Assembly: GCF_047511655.1 (NCBI RefSeq)
Contig: NC_133399.1
Coordinates: forward strand, 5,893,333 to 5,957,332
Origin: Castor canadensis
Taxonomy: Eukaryota; Chordata; Mammalia; Rodentia; Castoridae
Direction of reading: 5' to 3'
DNA length: 64,000 bases
Below the pieces are notes generated by a model, which worked only from the letters and a program-made list of their open reading frames with translations, did not search any database and was not told the origin of the DNA. Position 1 is the stretch's first letter. Every line of letters starts with the position of its first letter. Both the position numbers and the translations under genes were made by a program. Positions 46,671 to 60,345 of the stretch are shown here, one piece after another.

Positions 46671-49114
46671 ATGATTAAGAAGAGTGAGACTACAAAGATA
46701 AGGTCAATGTTAAGCAGACACTTCCAATCCAAAATGATGACTAGATATATGATGATATTTCAGATTGCATAGAAAATCTATCAAGAAAGTGGAATCAATA
46801 ATGACAAGTAGTCAATGCAACTCTGTTGCTGGAAACATGGTAAGCCAGAAATATTATCAAAAATGGTGAAAGATGTTTCAACGTATTCTGAATCATGGTC
46901 AAATATAAAGCAGGCACCTAGACACACTAATAAAAAAGGCTTGCTTTATATATTTATGATTTCCTTCTATTAAACTTCAGTTGACTCAATTAGTTGAAAC
47001 TCCAGAGTTAAACTGAAGGGTTAAGGAATGGAAGCTTGTAGTGCATTAAGAGGATGAATGTCTGTGAGTGGTCAACTCCCACCTAGTTCATTATTGGTGA
47101 CAACACCATCCTAATCTATGGGTGGGGAAAGGACTAATAGAACTCTCCAAATTAAAAAAAATGGATGATTAATAAAAATGTGCCACAACACAATCCTTTT
47201 TGAATGTAGATATGTAATGATCTTCAAATGTTCATTCTTACACAGAGCATTGCATCCACTTATCCATGTTTGATTCATTGTTTATTAAATCTAAAGACAG
47301 AAGAATTATTGAGTGATGCTGAAATAATATTACTAGATCAGTTATCAGTAGTGAGGCAAAAGGGACTTCTGCTAAGGGTCAAGGTTGGGCATAGTATATG
47401 ATATACTTGGATTTGCTGGGCACTAGGTGTCTCATCATGTTGATAGAGAGTTATTAAGAGTATGAAGTAGAACCTATGTATAGGTTTTAGCTAGTGCAAC
47501 AGCATATTCAAGGAAGTATATAGGATTAGAATCATAAAAACCAACACAGGTGAAGGACTATGTAATGTGTTAATACACGTTGATCTGAGAGTCAAGTCCA
47601 TGAGCCAGTGGTTTCTATGATGATAGCAGTTCATTGAATGCATGATGCCATAGATGAAGCAAATCAGTTTGGGTCTGTAACTACCACAGGAATTAATAGG
47701 TTCACATACTTTAGGATAGAACAGGGGCTTCAGTTTATTCTGAAAATTCCATAATCACTGCTCTTACTCAAAATGAGATGGCCATATCTATATTGATGAA
47801 GGTTGTGTAATGTGGTGAAAATGAGTGACATCACAGCCCTTATAAACTTTTTGAGTCAAATAAAAAAATTTGTTAAATTCATATGAAAGATAAAGATCTT
47901 TTTTCTGTGTTTTCTTTTTGTTGGTACAGAGATTTGAACACAGCAATTCCCTTTCAGAATGGGCTCTACTCATGAGACATATCTCAAGCTTGTCTTTCTT
48001 TAGTTATTTAGAGATACGCCTCCAGAACTATTTGTATAGGGTGGACTTAAACCATAATCCTCCTGACCTCAGCCTACAAAGTAGCTAGGATGACAGGTGT
48101 GAGCCACCAGGATTCAACAAGTTGCTCCTTCTGTATTTTGCATTATAATGATCTTTTCAATTGGAAGTTGAAATAACCATTGTTGGAAAGGATATCTCAG
48201 TTACTGATTAGCTGGTTTGCAGTAAGGAAGATAACACTAGGAAGAAACCAATACAAATAATAAAGGTGTCCTATTTCTTTTGGTAGGGTTATTTAAAATT
48301 TGAATTCCTCTAGCTCATTTCTTTTTTGTTTCTTTCATTTTTTAGTATGGTTTTTTCTAGTGCTGAGGAGGAATGTTTGCTCTTGCTTATGGGGGACAAT
48401 TGATCTGCCACCAATCTGTTTATCTCCTGTCTCTAGGATTCATGTATTTTTATGTTTCAATGTTTTCAGTGAAGGGCAAATAGTTCCTGAGAATGCATCT
48501 TCAAAAATAACCTGACCAAAAAGACTAAGTGTGTGGCTTAAGTGGCACAGAATTTGCTTTGCAAATATAAAGACTTGAATTTAAAGACCTGCCCCACCAA
48601 AAATTTTATGAAAACAGAAAAATAAATTAAATAATGTTAGATAACTCAACATGTTCATCAGTCAAGTGAATGAAATTGTTACAGAATTCATTAGTCAATG
48701 CCTGATAAAAACAATTTTTATGAACATAATGAATACTCCCTTTGATTCAACATTCTATGGTATAATATGCATTTTAAATAATGTAGATCTATAGAACTCA
48801 AGAAAGTCTTGTATTCCCTGAATAAGAGAGTTGTTCCTATGAAGCTTCATAGTACTTGAAATCAGAGGACACACAAGTAAATCCTGGAGGGTGTTCTCTT
48901 CTTTCTGAAGGTAAAACTGGTTGCAGAGACTATTTTCTGTACAGCATTGTGCTTTTAACATGCATAGTTATTCCAGATTTATACTTCTCTATGAATACAT
49001 GAAGAAAATCTGTGAAGGTCAGACACATAGAAAGTCACATTTTGGCAATCTCCTAGAGAAAGGATTTTTGCATTAGGGAGTTTCTGCTGATAAGAACCTT
49101 AAAGGAACTGAATG

Positions 49115-49626
49115 TGTTGGAGTACTTTAACTTGCAGCCCACCTAGACTAAAATGAGCTATAACTGGCATGACCCTTGGGTAACCTCAAGCCCCACTCCC
49201 TGGAACAAAGGGAGGTGGAATGGTTTCTGGGAACAGGGAGTGTTTCTGATTGAGTTTGCTGACCGGAATGTGAGTCAATATGTTAAGACATCTGGTGTTT
49301 TTCAAGTTCCTGACAAGTAAACCTGATAAGTAAACGTCTGGTGTTTTTTCTAGTTCCTAATAAAGTAATCTTACCCCACCACCAGTATGTGGGCAATGTC
49401 AGAAAAATGTGACCCCAGGGGCAAGAGGAATTCCTGTGTGACAATGATTGATGCTTTAAAGAGTATAAAACCAACTTAAACTTTGCATTCAGGGTCCTTG
49501 TTGAAAGCTGCTGTGTAGGGTGAATACTCGGACCCTAGCTAGCTAGAAATAAACCTCGCCTTGTGACTTACATTGTCTTGAGTGTCTTTTGTCCTCTCAA
49601 AGGGTGGCCAGCCTCAGACCCCAACA
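49115..49626 (+). mobile_element. solo LTR (ERV1-like)
   Basis: 512 bp bounded by TGTTGG and CCAACA inverted termini. It has a TATAAAA box at 49,464-49,470 and an AATAAA poly(A) signal at 49,548-49,553. Flanking 4-bp target copies are AATG (49,111-49,114) and AATT (49,627-49,630). Block A has the single uninterrupted AATT at 23,281-23,284. No internal retroviral sequence remains, so it arose by LTR-LTR recombination after insertion. Confidence 0.92.
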
Positions 49627-50159
49627 AATTGAGATAGTCTACGTGTGGAATATAAGGTATTCAAGCGTAGAGATCTGTCAATAGGAGATGGGCTCTCAGT
49701 TATAGCCATATGTTGTTTTGATCATCTAAGGCAACTCAAGACTTGCAGGGCTCCATTTGAGTGCTCAGTGGGCACTTCACCCTTGGAGCTGTGTTGAAAA
49801 GTGAATATGGATTTCCTTTGTGGCCTTGTGCAATGAAGCCTTTTTCTATGAGCTAGTTCAAAGGTTGCTTTTCATTGTTCTTCATTCCTTTGTACAATTT
49901 GTTTCCATATAACACTTCCTTCTCTGTATATTAAATAATGTAAATCTGTTGCAAGTGCACTTCCTGTTTCATGCCTGAAAATACCAAAGAAATAAGTATG
50001 AATAAGCATTCTCTGTTTGCCTCCACCTAAATTCCTGTTGGTGGACAGCACCAGTTGCAGTATCCTTGTCTGACATTGTTACCCCTCCTTCTCTGATGTT
50101 ATGGTATCTCCATGGGACTCTGAGCATTGAATTCCCTGAGTACATTTCTTCCATTTTCA

Positions 50160-51290
50160 GGAGGAATAAGCATGAAGGACATAGATGTATATCTCAAAGA
50201 AGGTGACTATTCTGGGGGGTCATGAGAAATTTCTAGAAATGAGAAGCCTGAGCATTGGCTATTGAAGGATACTATCCTATAGATCAGCACAGGCAGGAAT
50301 AGCATACTGATCATATTACTAGTGCCTTGAGGTTCTTGCCCTAAATCATTAGCCAATTGGATAGCCAGTTTCTACCCTGTGTGTACCAATAGTGAGCACC
50401 GTGTCAATGATCCATGATGCACAATGGATCATCAAGGGGCATCAAGCTATGTGCCATGTGTCCCAGTGTCCACTGATGACAGTCTTCTTAGAACAACCAG
50501 TTAGGCAGCTGAGTGATTGACACTGAGGGCAAAACCTTAGAGGACACCTGACTGCAACAGCAGCTGCAAATGGTGACAGCATGTCCTGGGTCTGCATTTG
50601 GGCAAAGAGGTCCACATCATGTTCTTAATGGATGGATTGATCCCATTTTTGATGCCGCTTAGTTGTTTGGCCACGGAATCCTGCAAGGCAAGGCAGGGAG
50701 TCATGAACTCTCTGAAATCTCTGAACTGTCTCTGTGAAGTGATTCATCCTAGTCCACAATCCTTGTTTGACACCTCCACTCCAAGCATGAGGCTCCCAGT
50801 CTGTGTGGTGTTGGCAGGGTATTCCTTGGACACTCTGGGCTTCTTTATTTAGTGTTGGGAAGGAGCATTGCAATGCAGTGTACACTCTCTGCTCTTTCTC
50901 TAAGGTGAGTTTCTGTGCTTTCCATGAGACTTCCGGGTTCAGAGTAAATAGGACTTAAACCCAGAAACTGTCCTCTGAGGCCCAGTATTCTTAATGCTGC
51001 CACTGATGCCTGAATATCTGCGTATCCACCACATTGCCAGAAGCATTGGAAATGAGTGACCACATGCATACATGGTTGGTCCTGCAGTGGAGGTAGGACT
51101 TGGTCCCCACTTACACATTCCTGTTACTGTCCTGAGACTGTTTCTCATTTTATAATGACATGATGACTAATGAAGTACATTATTTTGGTTTATGTATTAT
51201 ACCAGAGACATGATTTATGTTTATGCATAGTACTAGGGAATTTCCCCAAAAGTAAGGTATGCAGGCTTTTAAATGGAGGAGAAAACAAGA
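50160..51290 (+). promoter_or_regulatory. promoter/first-exon-like module B1
   Basis: A counterpart of A1. CCAAT boxes lie at 50,353-50,357 and 50,386-50,390 (33 bp apart). The exon-like stretch ends GCAAATG at 50,572, followed by GTGACA (GT 50,573-50,574). It keeps about 480 bp of downstream sequence that A1 has lost, and this resembles the later parts of modules A3 and B3 (for example 'aaaagtaaggtatgcaggc'). Confidence 0.5.
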
Positions 51291-51309
51291 GTTCAAAGAT
51301 ATTGGGAGG

Positions 51310-51410
51310 GCTTGTGGAGTGACTTATGTGGTAGAGTGCCAACCGAGCAGGTGTGAGGACTTGAGTTCATGCACCAGTACCACCACCTTCAAATAAACCA
51401 TTTGCCTTAG
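51310..51410 (+). mobile_element. SINE fragment (tRNA-like half)
   Basis: 'gggcttgtggagtgacttat' then 'cttgagttcatgcaccagta', a right monomer absent from block A because the surrounding DNA is deleted there. Confidence 0.8.
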
Positions 51411-54388
51411 TCTTGGTTTGTGTGCACTGGTTAATTCTGGTAACAATTGTTGGGGCAAAATCATGAATCTTTGTGAAGATGGGGGAGCAGGTCAGAAGTT
51501 AAATGTTGGGTATATCATGAAAGTGAAATAGGGAGTGTTTGCTCTGGTGTACCTACTGCTCATTCTGTCAGATCAGGTGGTATATGCTTGGACATTGATT
51601 GTGAAATAATGTCCATAGACTGCTGACCCAATTTCCAAATGGAAGAAGCTGTTTCCACCATGAAAAGTCAAGAGAATGTTCTGCTACTACAATGAATCTC
51701 CAGGCAAGGAGATTCAAGACACTATCTCAAAAATCCTGGACATAAAGAAGGGATTTTAGAGTGGCTCCCATGATACAGCACCTACCTAGCAAGTGTGAGG
51801 TGCTGGATTCAAAGCCCAGTACCATGAAAAATGGAGAAATGTGACCATACAGAGCAGACAGATGTGGGACTGGAACCTACTCTACTGCCAGTGTCTTGGG
51901 ACTCAGTGCTAAACTTATCCAATGTCTACAGCTCTGCATTAAAACATGAGATGCCCATTGGTGTTTCGGAATTCATTTGAGTTTAGCAATACAAGGAAAG
52001 TACAGCCCAGCTCTGAATATTGAATTGGCTTTGGACGAGAGTTTGACACCTTTCTAAATGAGTTATTTTCATAGTGAGCCATTTTCATTGTATAAGTGGG
52101 GAAAATTTTGTGTGTCGAGGTTCATGAGTGAAATTTCCTCCTTTTGTAGGTTCCTCTCACTCCCTTCCTCGAAGTGAGCCACCATAGGCTGTATCTCCAC
52201 AGAGACTATGGTCTCTAAGGTTAAAAATGTACAACTTTCTCCTCATGTAGTGTCAGCTCAACAGTCTGCATACTTTAGCATCTTCGCTTTTGTTTCTTTT
52301 TTAGCACCTTTTTCTTTTGAAATTGTAGTTCACTTAAAGAGTTAGGAATTTTTGTGCTCTTTTCCTATAATATTTTAATGATGAAATGGTGCCTTAGCAT
52401 GCAAGTTTCATAAATTTTATTCAGAATTGAGAAAAATTCTTTTATGAATAATTAGATGAAATAAAATGTGGTTAAATTTGATGGTATATGAATTTATTAG
52501 TTGATCTTCCTGATATTTGCTTATTTATTGTGTTGTTTCTGAAATGTTGGAATGGCAAAAATCATTTAATTTTGTCTGATATTAAACAGAATTTATGTTT
52601 TGATTACATTTTGTTGTGTTCATTAGCCCTGATATTGAACACAGTAGATATGGTCTTTTTGTTGTTTTGTTGTCTTTTCAGTTTCAAAATGCAATTGTAT
52701 CATAGTTAATGATATAGACCATAGAATCCATGTTTGTTTTTCTTTATGTTTTTTCCTTGGACAAGGAGGGACTTTTATTAACATACTGCTCAGAAACATA
52801 GCTGATTGGACCCCTTGCTCACAGACTAACTTGGAGCACTGTTTCAAGCATGGAAAACTGAGGTTCTTCCAGGCAATCCTCTACTCCTTCCCACATGTCT
52901 ACTCCATTGCACTCTCCCAACTGCCTACCAGTAGCTGATGTCTGTGACAAGGTCTCAAGGACAAGATCCTTCCCTGGTTTGCTCTTTCCTGACAGGCTCT
53001 GTCACACATTTTTAACCATGGACATGGGCATTTGGAGCTGAAGCCAGGCTCCCAAGTTATTTAGTGCTATTTTAATTATTTTTCATGTAGGGACTCCCAT
53101 TTTGACTATGTCTGCCTCATATTATAATCCTTCCACAGAAAACTCCCATGGAGGTGGAATTATTTGCAAATACCACCATACAGAATTATTGTCTGAGATG
53201 ATGTTGCATTAACTTTTTGCCCAGGTTAGCCTCAAACCATGATCCTACCAATATTTGTCTCCTGAGTAGATGATTTTACAGGCATCAGCCACCACAGACC
53301 AGCACATACTATGACATTTGTGAATTACAATTTTATTCTCATTGTCATGATCATCAAAGTTTACAAAAACAAACTCCTGTTTTTTGCAGTGCATCTGAAA
53401 ATGTGATTACAAGCATTTCACTTTTGCCATCCTTTACAAAATCATCTTATAATTGATAATTTTCAGCATCTCTTTAATGATACCAAAAAAAGATGTATTA
53501 CACATTTTTTTGTGGAATAGGGTTTTCACCTCAGGACATTGAATTGTAAAGCTGGAGCTCTACTTATTCATGCACACCTCCTCCTCATATTTAAGAGATA
53601 ACTTGGATATTGAGAATCTTCTGTTTTGTCAGCTCTCTATGGTTGCACACCTCTTCCTAAAGCAATTGACATTAATTCATTCTGAATGAGAGAATGAAAA
53701 TTGAGTATTATTTACAGGCTATATCACATGTGTACTAGTATTGCAAAAATTGCAATGAGTTTTGGGGAGAAGGAAAAGGTGGTTAGAAATAAAGATCCCA
53801 GAAAGAAAGAGTACTGAAAAGAATTAAGTGAAGGCACACCAAATCTGTTCTTTTCCCTTCAGAATATTGGGGTTTAGAGTTAGGGATTCTAACATGCTGG
53901 CACATGTTCTAACACTTGAGCCATGCCTCCAGTCTCAATTCAATTATTCACATTTGCTATCCTATATAAATGTAAGTATTGAGTACTTACAGTTGCTGAG
54001 AGGAAAATGATGAATGAGAGCAACTGGATATGGTATGGAAGGGAAGACACTGCAGCATTTCATGATTTCTGCATTGATACTGACTCTAATGTTATTTGAA
54101 ACTATACTGCAGGCCTTTGATTTGCCTGCTGAGGAAGTGCTAGGCCAAATTTCAAATATCAGAATCACAAAAATGTGGATGAAAGACTCAGTTGTGTTGC
54201 TACACAGTTTAAACCCCAGCCAGTGGGGAGGATGTTGCACAAAGATTATCAATTGGATGCCAGTCAGGGTTATTTACTGAGATTATGTGTAAAAATAAAA
54301 ATACATAGGGGTACAGCTTACCACTGGACAGATTTCCTAGCAATTACAAATTCTCAGGCTAAACCCAAAGTAATACATACACACAAAA

Positions 54389-54412
54389 ACACACACACAC
54401 ACACACACACAC
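54389..54412. repeat. (AC)n microsatellite
   Basis: Counterpart of the run at 29,367-29,413, shorter here. Confidence 0.9.
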
Positions 54413-54559
54413 GCTCTCTGAATTAACAAAAACTGAAAAGATATATTGCAAAGTGAAAGAATGTAACAAATTAAAATGTAGTAAAGAATATATTTGATAT
54501 ACTAATGAAAAGTAAGTGGAATAGAGGGAAAGCACAATGAAATGGGAACTTGAGACAGG

Positions 54560-55930
54560 GTCTGGTGGCTCCCACCTGAAATCTTAGCTATTTTGGGGAC
54601 AGTGGTAGGAGGTCTAGGTTTCCTACCACATAATTGGCATATTTGCCATGTGTCTGCTGGAGAATTGTCAGGTTTCCCTGCTCCAGTAGCTGTGTGAAAT
54701 CTTGTGACTGCATGACCATAGGGAGGTCACCTGGAAGCATCACAAGAGGGAAATGTTGAGAGAGAGGCTGGGCATCTGCCATGCTGGGTTGAGGGACTTT
54801 TGGAACCAGAAGCAGTGGCGGTTTTGACTGGTCCCTGCCTTGTGGGTTCCACAAACTGTGCCCTGATCATATTGTTGGGTCGTTAGGTCCTCTACCACCA
54901 TAGGGTGGTGGTGGTGGACTGGGGTCTTTAACCCAGTCCTATGTCTCTGTGAAGCAGCTTCATTCCAGCTCACAGCCCTGCTGGGAGTTTCTGCTTGCAA
55001 ATCCCTATCTGGCTGACTGAAGTGGCTGGGCATATGGCACCGTGTACTTATGCAGTCTGTGCTGGGCCAAGGCCCTCCTTTGCAGTGTCCCTGTAACTCC
55101 TTACTGTGACCTGTCTTCCCTTTGAGACCTTCAGGTTCAAGGGAAGCATGGGCTAAATTCTCTGATCTATGTCCAAAATTCAGTGCTTCTTAGTGCTGCC
55201 AATAAGTCCCTAAATTTCCCAAATTCTGCACAATGTCATATTTGGAAATGCTGATCCACATGTGCCCATGTTTGGCTTCTGAGTGGCCGGGATGCTTTTT
55301 GCCATCCTGACATAACTGTTAATTGTCTCAGGTAGTTTCTAGAATATTTTTCTACAATGAAATGCTGATGAACTTAGACTGTGATTTTAAGAAAGAAAGG
55401 TGGTTCACTCTGAAATAGAGGAGAAAATAGGGGAAGAAAGAATTTGGGTATAGACAGACATGGAGATTGGCAAAATCAGTTTCCTCCTGTGATCATTTTG
55501 GTGTTGATTGTTTCCTAGTTTTATTTTTGGGACTGAAGTTTGAATGTATAGCTTAGCATTTACAGAGCAGTTGCTCAACTGCTTGAACCATATCTCCAGT
55601 GTATTTTATCAGGGTCTTTTGGAGGTGGGGGGTCATACCTGAAATAAGTAAATTACTTTATTTGGCTGTGTATTTTTATTTTCTTGTATGCAAATGATTA
55701 GGTTGGGAAATGAGATATGGAAATCCATGGCCATCTGCTTCATTCCAGTTTCCAGAGTTTGACCATCAGCCCTACATCGACTTCTCTGCCCTAGCCTACC
55801 TGTGTCTCCCCTCCTTAATAGACATGATGAATTTTCTCCAAGGAATATTGAACTAGAATTCCTTGAGTAAAACTGTTGTCCTATTTTCAGGAATAGTATG
55901 CAAGAAGGTCACAGTGAATATGATAAGAGG
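54560..55930 (+). promoter_or_regulatory. promoter/first-exon-like module B2 (decayed)
   Basis: Same SINE-derived left edge as A2, so no CCAAT pair. AAATG at 54,751-54,755 is followed by TTGAG, so the donor GT is lost, by a different base from A2. It ends in the intact ERV target GAGG (55,927-55,930). Confidence 0.5.
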
Positions 55931-57680
55931 CACGTGGTAGGTCCAGAAGGCCTGGGCAAGTTTTCCTGAAAGTAGTTATCCCACAAACTAAAACATATGT
56001 CCAACAAAGGAAGACTAATTTGCAAGGACTGCTGGAGTCTGTCCTTTTAAGTCACCAGTTTAGCATCCCCCCCCACCCCTCCACTAAGCGTTCCCATCAG
56101 TCAAGGGCTTGAGGGTTGGGCCCTGTATCCATTAGCCAATCAGAGCGGCTGTTTAATCGCCTGCACCACCTGTCCAATCAGGAGCGACAGTGGTAGGCGG
56201 TTCACGTTGCCTTCCTCATTATCGCCGTATTTACCACAGGCTGCTGACATTTCTCAGGCTACAGAGTTCCAGCAGCTTTGTGAAATCTGACTTCAGGAAC
56301 ATAGGGAGGTCACCTGGATGCGTCAGAAGCGGGAAATGGTGAGAGGGCGGCTGGGCATCTGCAGTGCTGGGTGGAGGGACTGTTGGATCCAGAAGCAGCG
56401 GTGGTTTTGACTGGGCCTTTTCTGTTCTGGAGTCTGCTCCCTGATCACGTGGTGGGGCCCATCAGTCTGTGGGCGACTGGAGGGTGGCAGTGGACTGGGA
56501 GCCTTGAACTCTGTCCTGTGTCCCTTTGAGGCAACTTCATCCTAGTTCAATTCCCTGCTGGGAAACTAATCTGTAAATTCCTTTTCCACGGACTGAGGTG
56601 GCTGGGGAGCCTCCTGAGTATTTGTGGTGTTTGTGGCAGGACAGGGCGCTCCTGTGCAGTGTCCCCATAAATCCTCACTGGGACGTGACATCTCTTTGAG
56701 TCCATCAGGTTCAAGGGAAGTCTGCCCTAAACTCTATGCACCTTCTCCTCAATACAGTGCTTCTCCGTGCTGGTAATCTGACCTTAAATTTCCTTGAATC
56801 CCGCGCATTGCTAGATTCATTGGAAATGCGAACACACATGTGCACGTGTTTGGCTTCCGAGTGAAGCTGACACTTTTTGCTCTTCGTGACTTAACTGCTG
56901 ATTTCCACAGTTTCTTTATCTAATATTGTTTTATAATGAAATGCTGATTAACTTAGACCATGCCTGGAAGAGAATTAGTCTATGGGGAAAGCCCCAAAAG
57001 CAAGGTATGTAGGCATCTCAAGGCAGAAAGGGAATTTGCTCACAAAGAGAGATGAAAGAAGGAGAACAAATAAATTGGGAGTGGACAGACATGGAGATTG
57101 GCCAGAATAGTTTTCCCCTATGATCATCATGGTCTTTTGTCCCTGTTACTTGTGTAACTTTTCTGGACTGAGGTATGAAGTCACAGTTATGCATTTACAG
57201 AACAGCTCTCAACTGCTTGAACCATATATGCAGTCTGTTTTGCTCTGTTCATTTTGTAAATGGGGTGAGGTAAACAATTTTTCTAGGATGATTTTGAAGG
57301 TCATCCTGATGTCAGTATTCCTATTATCTAGATTACAGGGAGGATCTACAAGTACTAGGATCTTCCTGTTTTTGTTTTTTTTTTTTAATGTGCTGGAATT
57401 TGAACTCAGGTCCTCATGCTTGCTAAGCATGTGCTCTTACTACTTGAGTTACATCACTATCTTTCTTTGTGATGGGATTTTTTGAGGTAGAGTCTCAAGA
57501 ACTTATGCTAGCATGGGCTTCGAACCAAGACCCTCCTGATCTCTGTCTCCTGAGCAGCTAGGATTACAGGCATGAACCAAAGGAACCTAGGTTCTTCATG
57601 ATCTCATGGTGGCACCAAAGTGTGAATTGTTTAAATCTGTTTAAACTCATGAAACTGGGCTTTACTTGTCATCTTGGGTG
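55931..57680 (+). promoter_or_regulatory. promoter/first-exon-like module B3 (well preserved)
   Basis: CCAAT boxes lie at 56,136-56,140 (TAGCCAATCAGAGCG) and 56,174-56,178 (TGTCCAATCAGG), 38 bp apart. The exon-like stretch ends GGGAAATG at 56,338, then GTGAGAG (GT 56,339-56,340). CpG-richer than its surroundings. With A3 this is the copy most likely still able to start and splice a transcript. The downstream intron-like part carries SINE fragments near 57,180-57,590. Confidence 0.55.
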
Positions 57681-57719
57681 ACAGAATCGTTGCCTGACAT
57701 TGTGCCCTTGATACTTTTC

Positions 57720-57900
57720 ATTCTTTTTCCTCTTTATTGATTTATTTTTTTACTGGCAATAGTGTTGCTTCATCTGAAGGCCTTGTGCTTTTCAGGCAGG
57801 CTTTCTACTACTTGAGCCACTCCATTGCCCTGTTTGTTTGGGGGTGGTGAAGGTAGGAGTGAGATTTTAACTGTTTCCTGCTTACAAAACAGACAGACTA
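57720..57900 (-). mobile_element. SINE fragment
   Basis: The plus strand has a T-rich lead, then 'gaaggccttgtgcttttcag' and 'acttgagccactccattgcc', a right monomer in reverse, in the junction between blocks B and C. Confidence 0.75.
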
Positions 57901-58302
57901 CTACTTGAGTCAATCTTCTTTTTGATTCTCTTGAATCTTTAGTGGAATATAATTGTCATGTAAAAACATTTTCCCCCTGCATGAAAAATCTGTTACATTT
58001 TTGGTATTGTGTCTTTATATCCTTTGCATGAAATGGTTAGATTGAAACATGAGCTGTGAGAAAAATCTGACCATCTGCTTCATTCCAATGTGACATGTTT
58101 AACATTGACTCTATGTTGACTTCCTCTGTCCTAACCTTTCTGAGTCTCCTTGGACACTAATTGTGGAATTCCGTCCACATATTTCTGGCCCAATTTCTAC
58201 GTTGAAAAAGTTGTTTCCACATTGAAAATTCAGGAAGTTCAGCTTAAGTACAATGAATTCCCACGCTGGGCTCAGTAGTGACCGGAAAGGAGGCCTGTCC
58301 TC

Positions 58303-58367
58303 CTAAGAGCTATAGCTCTTAGCTATAGGAATATAGCAAAATATATAGCAAAAAATATTCCTATAGC
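58303..58367. repeat. palindrome and hairpin insertion
   Basis: CTAAGAGCTATAGCTCTTAG (58,303-58,322) is a perfect 20-bp palindrome. Its end overlaps a 13-bp perfect inverted repeat, GCTATAGGAATAT (58,322-58,334) with ATATTCCTATAGC (58,355-58,367), around a 20-nt AT-rich loop. The equivalent place in block A (near 24,905) has only 'tggtatagctgg', so the structure was inserted in C. Confidence 0.9.
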
Positions 58368-60109
58368 AAATAGAAATTTGATCCTGGTACTCTGTCAGGA
58401 AAATGATCCCTTCTAACCTTAGTGGTCCTGGATCAGAAGCCAAGGAGAAGTGCTACAAGGAGCAAACTGTAGGGAACAACCAATCAGAGGCCATCAGAAA
58501 GAGGCCCCTATTCTTAACACAGATAATGCATTTCCTGTTGCTACATTTTCTGTACCACTCTGCTTCTGAGATCCACTTCTGTGACTCAATTTCTCACTGT
58601 GCATTGCTTATACTGCTGGTGATGGGCCAGATCTGGGCACCACAGGAACAGGAAAGGATGAGTTTCTGACCTGCTTCAACTGACTGGGCAGGACCAGAGG
58701 CTTGACAAGGGCCTTAGTGGCTGTGATGGAACTGGGCCTCTCCTTCACAGCCTTGAAGCTTGCAGACCAAGTCACTACTCGTGCTGAGTGTCACTTGGTC
58801 TTCTCTTTTCTAGGGTTGGGGCTGGGTGGATGGGTTGAAGCCAATCCTTCTGTCAGCTACCTACTTTTGACCTGTCCAAGAACCACAGCACTCTCAGGGA
58901 GCTCTACATTAGCGCTCATGCCTCTACAGACTGTGGAGATGGCAGAAGGTCATGGGTTCCTGTGCAGCATGATCTGTGGTCCTTGGTTCCCTGCTCTTAA
59001 CACTCTCTAGATACATTTGTTTGACCTGAGTGATATAAATGAAAACATGAGTAATATAAATATTAGAAGTCTCAAATCCAGGGTCAGTCCCCCAACCAAT
59101 TACATTTTATGTCTGCAATAAATCCCTAAATTTACATTTATCCCTGCCTTGCCAAACTCACTGAATATGGATTGCATATGCATTTGGTGTTCAGGGTGAA
59201 ATATAGATTTGGGGATGTGTTTAGGATTTGAGATTGCTCTTTCTGATATGATTGATGTTGACCTTTGCCTATGTGTAGACACTATTTCACAAATGAAGTG
59301 TAGATTAAGGTAGGGCATGAACACAGTGAAAGTAAGTCAGAGTGTTGGGGCAGCAGCAACTGCAAGACCTGCAAGGTCTTAAGGATGAAACAGAGCAGGT
59401 CTATGTTCTGTAAGGAGGAGCAAATAAGAGGAGAAAGAAGGTCAGAGATGAAGGATGATAGAAGTACAACATCTGCTCCTATAGCAGAACATCTTTCCCT
59501 GAGGCCAGCCAGTCCTTACCATGGCAGTAAAGGAGGTGTTATTTGCTGGTTCTTATTTGACATGGTCAGAGATCACAGACCTGCAGGAAGCAGAGAACAT
59601 ACAGGGCAGTTTGCATAATGAGTGATGAGTTTTTTATGATCAATTAAGCTATTCATTTTGAAGCATAAAGGATGGAAATTGAAGGTTTGTTCTTGCCTTG
59701 TTGTAGACTATAATGGAAGGATATCTAAGTGTAATGAGAATAGGAGGAATGGTGGGGTGGTGGTCTTTAATTACCAGTTCAGAATGATTACTTTTGTAAT
59801 CCTGTGTAAATTTTCCACTGTTTGTGTTTACATTCAGGTCATTGGTCCAGTCACAATGCAGTTTGTGCCTGTCATGGAAAGTGGGAAGAAAACACAGTTT
59901 GTTCCTGCTGGATAAAATAGCTTATTAATTTCAGAGTTTATTTGTGTTGCTCTTGGTCCCAGGTTATGCTACAGAGTAAGTAAAACTCAGAATGTCCTGA
60001 GCAATAGGAGCATATATGGTTGTTTGTTCTTGGTGTTTTTTGTTAGTATCTTTTTCATATTAGTAAGATGGTGTACAGTGCCATCACCAGATATCTTAAG
60101 ATAGGAAAT

Positions 60110-60345
60110 GGTGCTCTGCAGTAGTGAGTCACTCCCACTATCCTATCTAGAAAGTAGAGATCAGGAGGATCATGATTTGAAGCCAGCCCTGTGATAATTA
60201 GCCAGCCTGAACAAACTATTTGCAAGAAACTCTCTCAAAAATACTGAACACAAGGAAGGACTGTTGGAGTGGCTCACATAGTACAGCACCTACCTAGAAA
60301 GTGTATGTCCCTGGATTCAAACCCCAGCACCACAAAAAATGGGGA
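60110..60345 (+). mobile_element. composite SINE
   Basis: Counterpart of 26,695-26,930. 'gagatcaggaggatcatgat' and 'ggactgttggagtggctcac', ending 'accccagcaccacaaaaaat'. Confidence 0.85.

Larger units (their letters stand above)
44355..57680 (+). repeat. duplicated block B
   Basis: A direct copy of block A: 44,355-51,172 with 18,490-24,815, about 51,715-55,930 with 26,810-30,851, and 55,931-57,660 with 37,038-38,755. It differs by a 512-bp solo LTR (present here), the 6.2-kb ERV (absent here) and an internal deletion of about 1.9 kb near 51,715. Confidence 0.9.

Noticed and set aside
58702..59010. A 102-codon frame in block C
   Set aside because: Not open in the block A counterpart and no domain recognised.
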